64,000 bases of DNA from Streptomyces bathyalis (GCF_015910445.1 NZ_CP048882.1:3410001-3474000); one strand, 5' to 3'. Positions 32,721 through 43,621 are shown, counted from the first letter of the stretch. Program-made: numbers and translations. Notes: generated from the sequence alone by a model not told the origin.

Positions 32721-33217
32721 CCGTGGCGGCAAGTCCCCTGCCGTGTCCCCCGGAGTCCCGACGTCCGGGGGGGTATGTCAGGCCGGCCGTCCCTTCATCG
32801 CAGCAATCTCCCGGGCACGCGCCGTCAACTCGCGTGCCGCACGGACCTTGCCGGACGGCCGGATGCGCCGCCGCATCGTCACGAAGTGCTCACGCCCTCG
32901 CGACGCGCTCAACCGGACATGGTCGTCCAGGAACGAGCCAGCTCGCATCCGCGGCGTCCACGTGCCCGAACTTGAACTGCCGCTGTGCAAGACCGCCTTG
33001 GAGTGCACACGCCCCTGCCCTCTTGAACGGGCTGCAGCGGCGGCGACTCCGGCATGGCCGCGAACGGTCCCCCAGGGTCCTTCGACTCGTGGACAACGTG
33101 CGCGACATGGGCAACGAGGAAGACGAGGACGGCGACCCCGACGCGGCTCCAGCAGTCGTCTGAAGCCCGCTCTGTGGCGGTTGCTGTCAATCGATGATGT
33201 CAACGGTCAAAGCAAAG

Positions 33218-33241
33218 GCCCCTTGGATGATTCCAAGGGGC
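33218..33241 (-). terminator. Terminator of tRNA-Arg
   Basis: GCCCCTTGGA and TCCAAGGGGC pair perfectly over ten bases around a four-base loop, followed on the minus strand by a T-rich run; it lies 13 bases after the tRNA-Arg. Confidence 0.85.
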
Positions 33242-33253
33242 TTCTGACCTGTG

Positions 33254-33326
33254 CGCGCTCGGCAGGATTCGAACCTGCAACCTTCTGATCCGTAGTCAGA
33301 TGCTCTATCCGTTAAGCTACGAGCGC
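33254..33326 (-). tRNA. tRNA-Arg (anticodon ACG)
   Basis: A 73-base cloverleaf on the minus strand. The acceptor stem GCGCTCG pairs with CGAGCGC, the anticodon loop is CTACGGA (anticodon ACG) and the T-arm GCAGG-TTCGAAT-CCTGC is perfect. ACG reads CGU, CGC and CGA after modification to inosine. No CCA is encoded. Confidence 0.95.
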
Positions 33327-33500
33327 TTGACACGTGGGCTGTTGATCAACCCTGCGATGTTGCGGGAACAACATTACATGAACGGCGCCCAGAGGCGAAA
33401 TCTGTTCTCCGCACCCACTCTGAGCTGCGAAAAGGCCCTTTCGACGCCCTCACGGGACAAGCCTCGCGCCCCCTTCCCGAAGCCCTTCCCGGCACACACG

Positions 33501-33527
33501 AAACCCCGGCCACGAGAGCCGGGGTTT
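33501..33527 (-). terminator. Terminator of tRNA-Ser
   Basis: AAACCCCGGC (33501-33510) and GCCGGGGTTT (33518-33527) form a perfect ten-pair stem with a seven-base loop, 23 bases after the tRNA-Ser. Confidence 0.85.
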
Positions 33528-33549
33528 CGGCGATCTTGGAGATCGGAAG

Positions 33550-33640
33550 CGGAGGCTGAGGGATTTGAACCCTCGATGGGGGGTTATCCCCAAACCGCAT
33601 TAGCAGTGCGGCGCCATAGACCAGACTAGGCGAAGCCTCC
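33550..33640 (-). tRNA. tRNA-Ser (anticodon GCT)
   Basis: A 91-base class II tRNA on the minus strand. Acceptor GGAGGCT pairs with AGCCTCC, the anticodon arm reads CGCACTGCTAATGCG (anticodon GCT, serine codons AGC/AGU), it has a long variable arm (GGTTTGGGGATAACCCCCC region) and a perfect T-arm GAGGG-TTCAAAT-CCCTC. Confidence 0.95.
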
Positions 33641-34127
33641 CCGCACGACCGCGACCTGACGGAGCGGTGCGTGCCGATGATGGCACAGCCTCACGGGCTG
33701 TCTCCAATCGACCCCTACCGTACTCGGTCCCGGCACCGGCGGGCAAAGCGATTCGCGGCACCGACCGCCGGTGACCGGGAATGATCCGCGCTCCGGCCGA
33801 CGGCCCGCGCGGCCGGTACGGCACGGCACGTGCCCCGGTGCCTGACCGAGAACCTGACCGGTACCTGGAAGATCGCCCCGAGGAGCAACGGGGCGGGCAG
33901 CGAGGGGGAGCACGGGCCCGCGGCAGCGCCCGGGAGGCGCCCGTCGTCCCGTATGCACCCCTCTCTTGTGCACTCCGTACAGCACTGGCCGCGTATATGC
34001 CCGCTGGCCGTAGACTCCCCTCTGGTGGCACGCCCGGGGTCGGCGGCACACTGGCAGCCGTGACCGAACGCAGAGGGCCGGGCGACCGGTCACCCGCACC
34101 ATGTGTCAGCAGGGAGGAAATTCCGTC
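33641..34127. other. Intergenic region upstream of the PAS protein gene
   Basis: This 487-base gap carries the promoters of tRNA-Ser (leftward) and of the large PAS gene (rightward). TATATG at 33994-33999 and TAGACT at 34011-34016 are candidate -10 elements; no clear -35 stands at the right distance. No gene seen. Confidence 0.4.
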
Positions 34128-37100
34128 GTGAGCAGCAGGCCATCCCGAGGCGCTGCTCGTCTCGCCGCCATACTCGACGCACTGCCTGATGCGTTGCTGC
34201 TGGTCAACTGCAACGGCACGGTGGTGAACGCAAACACCATCGCGCTCGAAGCGTTCGAGGCTCCCGGCACCGCACTGGTGGGACGAGGGCTGCTCGATCT
34301 GCTGCCCGAGTTCGATGCGAAGCGGATCCCGGGTTCCATGCGCAGGCCGGACGAGGCCGCCGCAGAGCTGGAGCAGCGCCAGCTGCCGACCCGCATGGTC
34401 GCGAGGCGCACCGACGGCAGCGAGTTCAACGTCGAGGTCACCAGCGCGAACCTGGAGGACGGGCGCACGCCCTACGCCTCCGCCTTCGAGGCGGCCTTCG
34501 CCGATCACGGCCCCGGCAGCGGCAACTCCTACACGGGCGATGAGCTGCTGATGCTCGTCGTGCGGGACCTCACCGGCACCCTCGACACCGAGGCCGAACT
34601 CGCCCGCCAGCAGCGCCAGACGGAGATGATCCTGCGCGCCGCGTCCGAGGGCGTCATCGGCGTGGACACCAACGGCGTGATCGTCCTCGTCAACCCGGCG
34701 GCGGCGCAGATCCTCGGCTACCGCGCAGGCGACCTCGGCGGTCAGGACCTGCACTCGCTGCTGCTGCATTCCCGTCCGGACGGGAATCCGCTCCCGTACG
34801 AGGAGACCACCCTCAGCGACACCCTCAAGTCGGGGCGCAAGCACCGGGTGCGCGCCGGTCATGTGCTGTGGGCGAAGGACGGGCAGGCGGTGCCCGTCGA
34901 CATCACGACGGCACCCGTGCGCGACGGCGAGCAGCTGGTCGGCGCCGTGGTGACCTTCAGCGACCGGCGTGCCCAGGAATCGCTGGCCGCGCGGCACGAG
35001 CAGCTGCTGGCAGTACTGCAGGACTCGCTGCGCGGGCCGCTGGACCAGCTGCGCGACGAGCTGTCCGGGCTGGCCGCCGACCCCGCCGGGCAGCTGTGGC
35101 CCGAGGCCAACCAGATCCTTCACCACCTGGCGGCGGGCTACGCGCGCATGACGACGCTCGTGGACAACGTGCTCGGCTATCAGCGCCTCGACGCGGGCCG
35201 GGAGAAGCTGCGCCGCGAGATGACGTCCCTGGACTCGGTCGTGGCGAACGGCGTCGAGGGCGCGGTCGAGCTGATCGGGCCGGGGCGCGCACAGTTCGTG
35301 GTGCACGCGCCGCCGATCGAGGCCGAGGTGGACGGCGAGCGGATGACGACCGCGCTGGCGCATCTGATCGCGGACGTGGCCGGCGTGGACGCGACGGGCA
35401 ACACCCTCGTGGTGACGCCGGGCGTCGACAACACGATCGTGGTCGCCGCGGCCCAGCGCGGTGACGTCGTACGGATCGAGGTGCGCGGCCCCTACGGCGG
35501 CGGCGACCCGGTGCATCTGCCGATCGTCCGCGGCACGGTCGAGCGGCACGGCGGTGTGCTGCAGACGCACGAGGTGCCGGGCGCGGGCGGCAGCGCGTAC
35601 GTGCTCGAAGTGCCCCTCAAGGCTGACACCGCGGGCGCCGCCGAGTCGGCTGCCGGTGGTGACCGGGCCGGTGCCACGGGCGAGGGGTCCGCTCAGCGCG
35701 GCCGCGAGGGGAACGAGACCACGGTGATGCCGGTGCCCGCGCAGCCCGTGCGCGGCACGGAGGCGCCGGCGGACCAGCCCGCGGGGCCGTGGACGGGCAC
35801 GGGCGACGTCTCGGACGCGCCGCCCGCAGCGGGTATCCCCGACCAGTTCCAGGCACGGCACACGCAGGAGCAGGACGAGGGGACGCCGACCGGCCGCCGC
35901 CGCGGCCGTCCCAGCCCCGCCGAGGCGCAGCAGGAGCAGCAGGCCGCAGCCGGTGACGCGGCCGCGGGTGCGGAGGCGGCCGGTATGACGGTGCCGCAGC
36001 AGGCCGGCGCGGGCCGCCGCTCGCGGCGAACGCTCTCGCCGCCCCCGGCCGGTACGGACGGCGCCGGCATGCAGACTCAGCCCGCACAGGCCGAAGAGGC
36101 CGCGGGCGCACAGCCGTTGCCCGCGCAGCAGGCTCAGCCGGGGACGGGCCGGAGGGGACGCCGCCCCGCACAGGAACAGCCGGGTCAGCCGCAGCCGGCG
36201 GAGGCACAGCAGGCCCAGCACGGCCAGGGCGACGACGGTTCCGCACAGGCCGGGGGCCGCAGGGCGCGCAGGCTCGCGCGAGCAGAGGGCGAAACCGGCC
36301 AGCAGGGCGTCCAGTTCGCGGCGGCGCCCGGTCAGCCGCAGCCCGGCAGCAACGGTGCGGCCCCGGCAGCCGACGAGGGCGCGGCGGCCGCACAGCAGAA
36401 CGGTGCCGTGCCGCAGCAGGTCCCCGCCCAGCAGGTTCCGGCACAGCAGAGCGCCCCGCAGACCGAGCAGGAGGCCGGGCAGGGCGAGCAGCAGGCGGTG
36501 GAGCACCAGGTGGTCGCCGCCAGCCCCATCCTGGGCGGCGGTCCGCTGCCGCAGAACATTCCGCAGCAGCCGCGCGGCCTGCCGATGCCCGGCGCACCGA
36601 GTGCCGAGGAGCAGGCGTCGTACGAGACGGGACACCACCGCGTGCAGACGCTCGGCCAGGGCGTCCCCGTCACGCCGGGAATGACGGAGAGGCCCGGCGG
36701 TCCGCAGTCCTACGGGCACTCCGCGACCCGCGCACCGGTGCCCTCGCCCCATCAGGCGCACGCGCCCGCGCCGGCGACGGCCATACCGTCCACTCCGTCG
36801 ACGCCGCCGGGTCAGGGCAGGCGTCGCAAGCTGGCGGCGCCGGACCAGGGCGGCGGGCAGGCCGGCGGGCAGCAGCCCACCGGGAGGCAGACGCAGGGCC
36901 GAAGGGGACCGGCGCCGGGTCACGGGAATCCGCCCCCGGCGCGCGAGTTCACCATCGGCGCCCCGGCGGCGGGCACCGCCGAGGGCCCGGAGCCGCTGGA
37001 CGGCCCGAACAGCCCGGTCGAGCTGACCGACGGACGCGGATTCCCCGTGCCGCGCCAGGCGGACGACGAGATGCCGCCCGAGCCGCTGGACAATCCGCGG

Positions 37101-37796
37101 CGGCTGCTGGTGTGGCCGGAACCGGACGCCGCGACGCAGCACGCGCTCTCGTCGCACGGCTACCGTCCCGTCATCGTGCATTCGCGCGAGGAGGTCGCGG
37201 CGCAGATCGCGGCCCGTCCCGCCGCTCTGTTCGTGGACCCGCTCACCGGCCCGATCACGCGCACCGCGCTGCAGTCGCTGCGTACGGCGGCGGTCGCGGC
37301 CGAGGTGCCGGTGATGGTCACGTCGGGGCTGGGGCAGGCGACGCGCGAAGCGGCCTACGGCGCCGACCCGGCCGTCCTCCTCAAGGCCCTCGCCCCACGC
37401 GACAGCGAGCAGCACCCGCCGCGTGTGCTGCTGGTCGAGGAGCGGCCGCCGATCGCGGGCGCGCTGGCGGCGTCGCTGGAGAGGCGCGGGATCCAGGTCG
37501 CGCACGCGCAGACGGATGAGGTCGCCGTCAACGTGGCGGCGCAGATGCGGCCCAACCTCGTCGTGATGGACGCGATGCAGGTGAGTACCCGGCGTGCCGG
37601 GATCATCGACTGGCTGCGCGTGAACAGGCTGCTGAGCCGCACGCCGTTCGTCATCTACACCTCCGCCGACATGAACCCGGCGGACCTGCCGCGGCTGGCG
37701 ACGGGCGAGACCGTGCTCTTCCTCGCGGAGCGGTCGACGAGCGACGCGGTTCAGCAGCGCATCGTGGACATGCTGTCCAAGATCGGCGCGCAGTGA
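34128..37796 (+). CDS. Two-PAS hybrid-kinase-like protein, apparently without catalytic residues
   Basis: A 1222-residue protein. Two PAS domains (about residues 12-110, 'LDALPDALLLVNCNGTVVNANTIAL'; and 165-290, 'AASEGVIGVDTNGVIVLVNPAAAQIL') precede a kinase-like part (~295-505) in which the H-box reads AVLQDSLRGPLDQL, with Asp where His is expected, and the N-box lacks asparagine. A proline/glutamine/alanine-rich disordered linker of about 480 residues follows, then two receiver-like domains (~990-1100, ~1105-1220); the second lacks the conserved lysine. Start GTG after GGGAGGAAA. Cytoplasmic. A scaffold or sensor rather than a kinase, by inference. Confidence 0.8.
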   Translation: MSSRPSRGAARLAAILDALPDALLLVNCNGTVVNANTIALEAFEAPGTALVGRGLLDLLPEFDAKRIPGSMRRPDEAAAELEQRQLPTRMVARRTDGSEFNVEVTSANLEDGRTPYASAFEAAFADHGPGSGNSYTGDELLMLVVRDLTGTLDTEAELARQQRQTEMILRAASEGVIGVDTNGVIVLVNPAAAQILGYRAGDLGGQDLHSLLLHSRPDGNPLPYEETTLSDTLKSGRKHRVRAGHVLWAKDGQAVPVDITTAPVRDGEQLVGAVVTFSDRRAQESLAARHEQLLAVLQDSLRGPLDQLRDELSGLAADPAGQLWPEANQILHHLAAGYARMTTLVDNVLGYQRLDAGREKLRREMTSLDSVVANGVEGAVELIGPGRAQFVVHAPPIEAEVDGERMTTALAHLIADVAGVDATGNTLVVTPGVDNTIVVAAAQRGDVVRIEVRGPYGGGDPVHLPIVRGTVERHGGVLQTHEVPGAGGSAYVLEVPLKADTAGAAESAAGGDRAGATGEGSAQRGREGNETTVMPVPAQPVRGTEAPADQPAGPWTGTGDVSDAPPAAGIPDQFQARHTQEQDEGTPTGRRRGRPSPAEAQQEQQAAAGDAAAGAEAAGMTVPQQAGAGRRSRRTLSPPPAGTDGAGMQTQPAQAEEAAGAQPLPAQQAQPGTGRRGRRPAQEQPGQPQPAEAQQAQHGQGDDGSAQAGGRRARRLARAEGETGQQGVQFAAAPGQPQPGSNGAAPAADEGAAAAQQNGAVPQQVPAQQVPAQQSAPQTEQEAGQGEQQAVEHQVVAASPILGGGPLPQNIPQQPRGLPMPGAPSAEEQASYETGHHRVQTLGQGVPVTPGMTERPGGPQSYGHSATRAPVPSPHQAHAPAPATAIPSTPSTPPGQGRRRKLAAPDQGGGQAGGQQPTGRQTQGRRGPAPGHGNPPPAREFTIGAPAAGTAEGPEPLDGPNSPVELTDGRGFPVPRQADDEMPPEPLDNPRRLLVWPEPDAATQHALSSHGYRPVIVHSREEVAAQIAARPAALFVDPLTGPITRTALQSLRTAAVAAEVPVMVTSGLGQATREAAYGADPAVLLKALAPRDSEQHPPRVLLVEERPPIAGALAASLERRGIQVAHAQTDEVAVNVAAQMRPNLVVMDAMQVSTRRAGIIDWLRVNRLLSRTPFVIYTSADMNPADLPRLATGETVLFLAERSTSDAVQQRIVDMLSKIGAQ

Positions 37797-37867
37797 GCGT
37801 CCCGTTCCGAACATGATCTCCGCGCGTTGACCCGGGCGGGCACGGGCCTTTCGCGTCCGTGCCCGCC

Positions 37868-37902
37868 GGGCCGGTCCGAGCGCGTCGTTCCCGGACCGGC
37901 CC
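37868..37902. terminator. Bidirectional terminator between convergent genes
   Basis: GGGCCGGTCCG (37868-37878) and CGGACCGGCCC (37892-37902) pair perfectly over 11 bases with a 13-base loop, between the convergent PAS protein and acyl-CoA ligase genes. Confidence 0.7.
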
Positions 37903-37914
37903 CGTTCGTCCGTC

Positions 37915-39567
<1,653 letters not shown>

Positions 39568-39770
39568 CTGGGGCCTCCCCGAGTTACGGACGGGTACTGG
39601 TGCTGCGATTCTGGACGCATACCGCGCGGTACGTCACTACTCGGAGGCGAGAACTTCAAGGCAGGGCGGGGTGCGGCACGCACCGGGGGCGCCGGGGTCT
39701 CCTCGGCCGCGGCTCTGCCGCACCTCGGACGCACGGAGACGGCACCGGGGCGGCACCCGGGCCGCACTGC

Positions 39771-40391
39771 TCAGGCCGCCGCGACCGCCTCATGAGCGGG
39801 CTCCGCGGTCCGGTCCGGCTCGGCCGGCTCGTCCTCCTCGGCGCCCAGCACGTCCGTCGCGAGCTGCGGGTCCTCGCGGAGCTTCGAGAGCGCACGGGAG
39901 ACGGCGCTCTTGACCGTTCCCACGGACACCCCGAGCACCGCGGCCGTCTGCGCCTCGCTCAGGTCCTCGTAGAAGCGCAGCACGACCATCGCGCGCTGCC
40001 GGGCGGGCAGTTTGAGGATGGCGTGCCACAGCGCGTCGCGCACCGCCTGCGCCTCGGCGGGGTCGGGCCCCTGCTGCGGCTCGGGCTCGGGCAGCTCGTC
40101 GCACACGAACTCGTCGACGCGGCGCTTGCGCCACTGCGAGGTGCGCGTGTTCACCAGTGCCTTGCGAACGTAGCCGTCGAGCGCGCGGTGGTCCTCGATC
40201 CGCTCCCAGGCCAGATACGTCTTGGTGAGCGCCGTCTGGAGCAGGTCCTCGGCGTCGCAGGGGTTGGCTGTGAGCGAGCGCGCGGTGCGCAGCAGCACCG
40301 GCCCGCGGTCCCGCACGTATGACGTGAACGTCAGCGGCGTCACGGACGGAGAGGCGCTTCGGGCCCTCCCGGCTGTCCCAGGCGTGGTCAT
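39771..40391 (-). CDS. SigE-family (ECF-like) RNA polymerase sigma factor
   Basis: A 206-residue sigma-70 family protein. Region 2 is 'LRTARSLTANPCDAEDLLQTALTKTYLAWERI' (about residues 37-68) and region 4 'ILKLPARQRAMVVLRFYEDLSEAQTAAVLGVSVGTVKSAVSRALSKLRE' (about 128-176), the fold of extracytoplasmic-function sigma factors of the SigE/SigmaECF group found in Streptomyces. No anti-sigma gene is adjacent. The tail (~30 residues, Ala/Glu-rich) is extra. Ribosome site weak. Confidence 0.9.
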   Translation of the reverse strand: MTTPGTAGRARSASPSVTPLTFTSYVRDRGPVLLRTARSLTANPCDAEDLLQTALTKTYLAWERIEDHRALDGYVRKALVNTRTSQWRKRRVDEFVCDELPEPEPQQGPDPAEAQAVRDALWHAILKLPARQRAMVVLRFYEDLSEAQTAAVLGVSVGTVKSAVSRALSKLREDPQLATDVLGAEEDEPAEPDRTAEPAHEAVAAA

Positions 40392-40586
40392 GGCTCAACG
40401 CTAGGAGCGGGCGGGCCGCCGCGGATCGCCCCGAGGTCCCGAAGCGGCCTCCGCCTCTGGGGGGAGAGGCGGTGCCCGCTCCACCTCCGCAGGGTGGACC
40501 CCGGGGGTACCCGGGGGTCAGGGTGCCTCAGGGGCGCGCCTCCGGGTCCGGGGCGCCGTGCCGTGACGAGCGGTTCAGGCAGCGGG

Positions 40587-41585
40587 TCAGGGGACGACGG
40601 CAACGGGTGCGTCCACGAGATTGCGGTCGATGGTCAGGCGGCGGCCGCCGTAGGTGCGGGTCACGTTGCCGTCGTGCTGGTGGATGCGGCGGTGCGGCTG
40701 CCAGGCACCCGCGTCGATGTACTTGTTGCTCTTCACGGACGCCTTCGCCTTCCAGTCCGCGAACCACAGCGCGTGGGGGAGATCCTTCCTGCCCGCCTTG
40801 CGCGCGCCGTTCATGTGCTCGATGCCGGAGTTCGCGCTGCTGTAGAAGCCGGGGAGGTAGCCCGCCTCGCGCACGGAGCGGTTCCATCCCTGGATGAAGC
40901 GGAGCGTGGTGGCGGCGCAGCGCGTCGAGGAGTTGTCGTAGGACTCCATGTCGAGGTAAATGGCGCTGTGCCTGGCCATGCTCAGCTTCTTGGCCGCGGC
41001 CACGGCGTCGCGTCCCTCGCGCAGGCCCCGCCGGGTGGGCGCGGTGTGGCTCATCGAGTAGCGGCCCTTGCGCGTCGACTCGACGCAGGGCGACTGCGAA
41101 CCGATGTAGATGGGCAGCACCTTCCATCCCATGCGGTCCACGGAGCGCATCCAGGAGGTGTTGAGGTTCGGCTGGTGGGGGCACGCCCGGGCACGGCCAC
41201 CGATGTAGACGCCTACGGCACCGAACGGGGAGGTGCCGTCCCATGCGCGCATGAGGGACGAAGAAGGGGTGTGGCAGGTGTCGAAGGCCTGGCCCTGGAA
41301 GATCTCGGCGCCGGACGGGCTGGGGTCGCGCTTCGGCCGCTTGCCGGAGACGGAGCCCTTGCGGGCGCCGGGAGTGGCGGTCGCGGTGGCCGTCGGGGTG
41401 GCCGTGGAAGTGGGGGTGGCCGTCGGGGTGGCCGTGGGAGTGGGGGTGGCCGTCGGGGCCGGACCGGCCGCCGGTCCGCTCGCGGCGTGCGCGGGAATCA
41501 TGTCGGCGGCGGCGAGGCCGGTGAGCAGGGTGATCGAGGCAAGGGAGACGGCGGTTTTGCGGATGATGTGATTTTTATGCCACAT
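40587..41585 (-). CDS. Secreted DUF1906 (glycoside-hydrolase-like) protein
   Basis: A 332-residue protein with a signal peptide (residues 1-34, cleavage near AHA-AS), a threonine/proline linker of PTAT repeats (about residues 35-75) and a DUF1906 TIM-barrel-like domain ('GAEIFQGQAFDTCHTPSSSLMRAW', 'GAVGVYIGGRARACPHQPNLNTSWM', 'AIYLDMESYD' and 'RRIHQHDGNVT'). This resembles the Rv2525c family, related to glycoside hydrolases of muramidase folds. The short-term repeats in the linker are listed separately. It probably acts at the cell wall. Confidence 0.87.
   Translation of the reverse strand: MWHKNHIIRKTAVSLASITLLTGLAAADMIPAHAASGPAAGPAPTATPTPTATPTATPTSTATPTATATATPGARKGSVSGKRPKRDPSPSGAEIFQGQAFDTCHTPSSSLMRAWDGTSPFGAVGVYIGGRARACPHQPNLNTSWMRSVDRMGWKVLPIYIGSQSPCVESTRKGRYSMSHTAPTRRGLREGRDAVAAAKKLSMARHSAIYLDMESYDNSSTRCAATTLRFIQGWNRSVREAGYLPGFYSSANSGIEHMNGARKAGRKDLPHALWFADWKAKASVKSNKYIDAGAWQPHRRIHQHDGNVTRTYGGRRLTIDRNLVDAPVAVVP
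41385..41458. repeat. 30-base repeats encoding the PTAT linker
   Basis: Two near-perfect 30-base units (41385-41414 and 41415-41444) and part of a third, inside the DUF1906 gene; they encode Pro-Thr-Ala-Thr repeats. A likely site of length change. Confidence 0.75.
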
Positions 41586-41779
41586 GGACCGAGTGAACGG
41601 GCATCACCCGGCGGCGCCGCTGAGGCTCGCCGCCGCCGCAGCGGTTTCGCCCGACTGGGCCGTCCGCCGGTGACTGCCGCGGCGCGGGCTCGCTGCCCGA
41701 ACAGGCCGCGCGGCCACGCCCGTTACCCCGTCCGCCATTGCCGGGTGCCGGCCGGTACCGTCCCGGCGGAGCCGGCCGC

Positions 41780-42571
41780 TCAGCCGCCCTCGCCGACGCA
41801 GCGGCTGCCGAGGGACTTGAGCTTGGCCTGGTCGACGTAGCCCTTCGTACGGCTGCCGGCGACATGGCCGTAGTCGCGGAAGCGGTACGGGCGCCCAGCG
41901 GGAGCCTCGTCCAGGCGGAAGATGTCGTCGGTGTGCACGTCCCCGATGTCGTTGCGGCCGGCGTCGAGGATGTCCCCTTCCCGCATCACCCGGTATACGC
42001 GGGTCATGCGGCAACTCGCGCTGCTGTCCGGCTCGTCCGCCGTCATTTTCGCGGAACTCCCCGCGCGGTCCGGCGTCCCCGAGGTGCCCGACCACACCAC
42101 CGCGAACGTCCCCGCGCAGACCGCGACCGCGGCCACCAGCGCGACCAGCCCGGCGCGCGAGTGGAGCCCGGCCGGCAGGCACCACACGGAGGGTGCCGGG
42201 GACTCCCGGCGTCCCGCCTGCCGGGGCTGTCCGGCCTGCCCGGGCTGCTCCGCCGCCTCGTCCGGTGCGTTCCTCTCGCGCTCGGTGGCCTCCGCCGCCT
42301 GCTCGCGCAGCCTGCCCAGCCGTTGCCGCTCCCGGGGTGCCAGCCCGGCGACATCGCAGAAGGCGGCGAAGGTGTCGGCGGGCATGACCTCCTGGCCGTT
42401 CAGGTAGCGGGAGACCGGTGACTTGGTGAGATGGAGCGCCTCGGCGAGCTCGCGCTGGTTCAGCTCCGTCCTGTCCCGGAAGACGGCACGCAGCTGCTCC
42501 GTGAAGTCTCTGACAGTGCCGCCGAGTTCGTCCGGCAGCGGTTTCAGCGGGCGTCTGCCTGGCTCGGGCAC
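41780..42571 (-). CDS. XRE-type helix-turn-helix protein with one transmembrane helix
   Basis: A 263-residue protein. The N-terminal part has an XRE helix-turn-helix (NQRELAEALHLTKSPVSRYLNGQEV, about residues 36-60). An Ala/Glu-rich segment leads to a single membrane helix (VALVAAVAVCAGTFAVVWSG, about 142-161), and the extracytoplasmic C-terminal domain contains cysteines and ends SRCVGEGG. The start GTG follows GGAGGCAGGGAC; a GTG seven codons earlier is possible. It resembles the helix-turn-helix RodZ-like sensors; it could link the outside to a cytoplasmic DNA or partner. Confidence 0.78.
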   Translation of the reverse strand: MPEPGRRPLKPLPDELGGTVRDFTEQLRAVFRDRTELNQRELAEALHLTKSPVSRYLNGQEVMPADTFAAFCDVAGLAPRERQRLGRLREQAAEATERERNAPDEAAEQPGQAGQPRQAGRRESPAPSVWCLPAGLHSRAGLVALVAAVAVCAGTFAVVWSGTSGTPDRAGSSAKMTADEPDSSASCRMTRVYRVMREGDILDAGRNDIGDVHTDDIFRLDEAPAGRPYRFRDYGHVAGSRTKGYVDQAKLKSLGSRCVGEGG

Positions 42572-42888
42572 GTCCCTGCCTCCCTCATCCACGTCCCTCT
42601 TCGCCGGTCAGAGGCTCGCGGGCCTCCCGGTGTCCCTCGTCGCACGCAACCCGTGGCGGTGCCAGGCGGCGGGACCGAAGAATCAACCCGGCTCGTCCTC
42701 CGTGCACTTCGGCGGTTCACACCGGCCCCTGCGCTCCGGGAACGCCCGCATGTTCTCACGCGGCGGGCGGGCGCGGTGCCGGAACGGTGCGCACCGGGAT
42801 CCGGCGGGCCGATGCGAGCCCCGGGCACTTCGAGCCGTCTCGACTGCCCGGCGTAACCGGACAACCGAACACTCGAAGAGAGAAACCG
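42572..42888. other. Intergenic region between divergent genes
   Basis: This 317-base region between the XRE membrane protein and the secreted protein must contain both promoters. No operator or consensus promoter was found by eye and no gene. Confidence 0.35.
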
Positions 42889-43584
42889 ATGACCATCAAG
42901 AGGAAGCTCCAACTCGTCTTCGCGGGCGCCCTGATCACCGCGCTCGGAAGCACGCTCACGATCTGGTCCTCCGACGCCGAGGCCGCCGTGAACCGCTACA
43001 CCATCCAGGCCAACTCCCCCAAGCCCGAGGCCTGCAAGAACCACGGCACCGTCCCGGCCGGAACCTGGCTGCAGAACAAGGTGTGCGGCTACTTCGTCGG
43101 CACGGCCCTGGCCGGCACCGCCTTCGATGTGCACGAGACCGCGCAGAGCGACTACCACTACGGGCACAACTACGGCGGCAACAACCTGTGTGCCTGGGTG
43201 CCGCCGGGCGCGCTCAGCGGCTCGCCCACGGGCAAGGCCGACGAGTCGTGCAGCGCCGAGACGAAGGAACGCATAGGCCACCGCCGCTCGTTCGGCTCCG
43301 ACTTCAACGCCCGTGCCCACGAGGCGGAGGACGGCAGCGCCGTCTCGGTCGACCCGGCCTGCTCGGGAGGCGCGTACCTCAACTACTACGACTCCAGCGA
43401 CTACAACAGCGGTTCGCTGCGCGACCCGGCCGGCACGCCCGCGGCCCAGGTGCAGTACCGGTACACGACCAACGGCTCCAACCCCGCGGTCGTCGTGCGC
43501 GATTCGAACCTGGGCTGGGTCTTCATGGACCGCGACTGCGTCACCGACTGGCGGGGCGTGAAGTTCCACAACGACAACGACTAG
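42889..43584 (+). CDS. Secreted protein of unknown function
   Basis: A 231-residue protein with a signal peptide (MTIKRKLQLVFAGALITALG, cleavage after AEA about residue 32). The mature part has about nine cysteines (Cys in 'EACKNHG', 'NKVCGYF', 'NLCAWV', 'DESCSAE', 'DPACSGG', 'DRDCVTDW'), suggesting disulfides in a compact beta-rich fold. I do not recognise a catalytic motif. 'VHETAQSDYHYGHNYGGNNLCAW' may be a ligand-binding segment. Start ATG after AGAGAG. Confidence 0.75.
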   Translation: MTIKRKLQLVFAGALITALGSTLTIWSSDAEAAVNRYTIQANSPKPEACKNHGTVPAGTWLQNKVCGYFVGTALAGTAFDVHETAQSDYHYGHNYGGNNLCAWVPPGALSGSPTGKADESCSAETKERIGHRRSFGSDFNARAHEAEDGSAVSVDPACSGGAYLNYYDSSDYNSGSLRDPAGTPAAQVQYRYTTNGSNPAVVVRDSNLGWVFMDRDCVTDWRGVKFHNDND

Positions 43585-43621
43585 CCTCCGCGGCCTGGTC
43601 GCTTCTTTCGCCGACCGACCG

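Larger units (their letters stand above)
32338..33253. other. Unexplained region between kaiB and tRNA-Arg
   Basis: This 916-base stretch has long open frames on both strands but none with a recognisable domain or a good ribosome site. It holds a 33-base tandem repeat and, just before the tRNA, a terminator. It may be leader sequence for kaiB (left part) and decayed genes (right part). Confidence 0.5.

Noticed and set aside
32909..33190. Minus-strand frame with a possible membrane helix (VGVAVLVFLVAHVAHVVHES)
   Set aside because: Starts at TTG with no ribosome site, and the remainder is basic low-complexity sequence with no resemblance to a family; it lies in the unexplained region and may be chance or a decayed gene.
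32778..33203. Minus-strand frame ending ARELTARAREIAAMKGRPA
   Set aside because: The last 40 residues look protein-like but the rest is arginine-rich shadow sequence, and no ribosome site or domain supports a gene.
33254..33640. tRNA pair as a possible integration site of a mobile element
   Set aside because: No integrase, att-like duplication of the tRNA 3' ends or mobile genes appear on either side in this window.
36332..37654. Long frames on the minus strand opposite the PAS-protein gene (for example 33600-37814)
   Set aside because: They are arginine/glycine/alanine-rich, typical shadows of a high-GC gene on the other strand.
41593..42407. Plus-strand frames between 41.6 and 42.4 kb
   Set aside because: They lie opposite the XRE membrane-protein gene, which has recognisable domains; the plus frames are its shadow.
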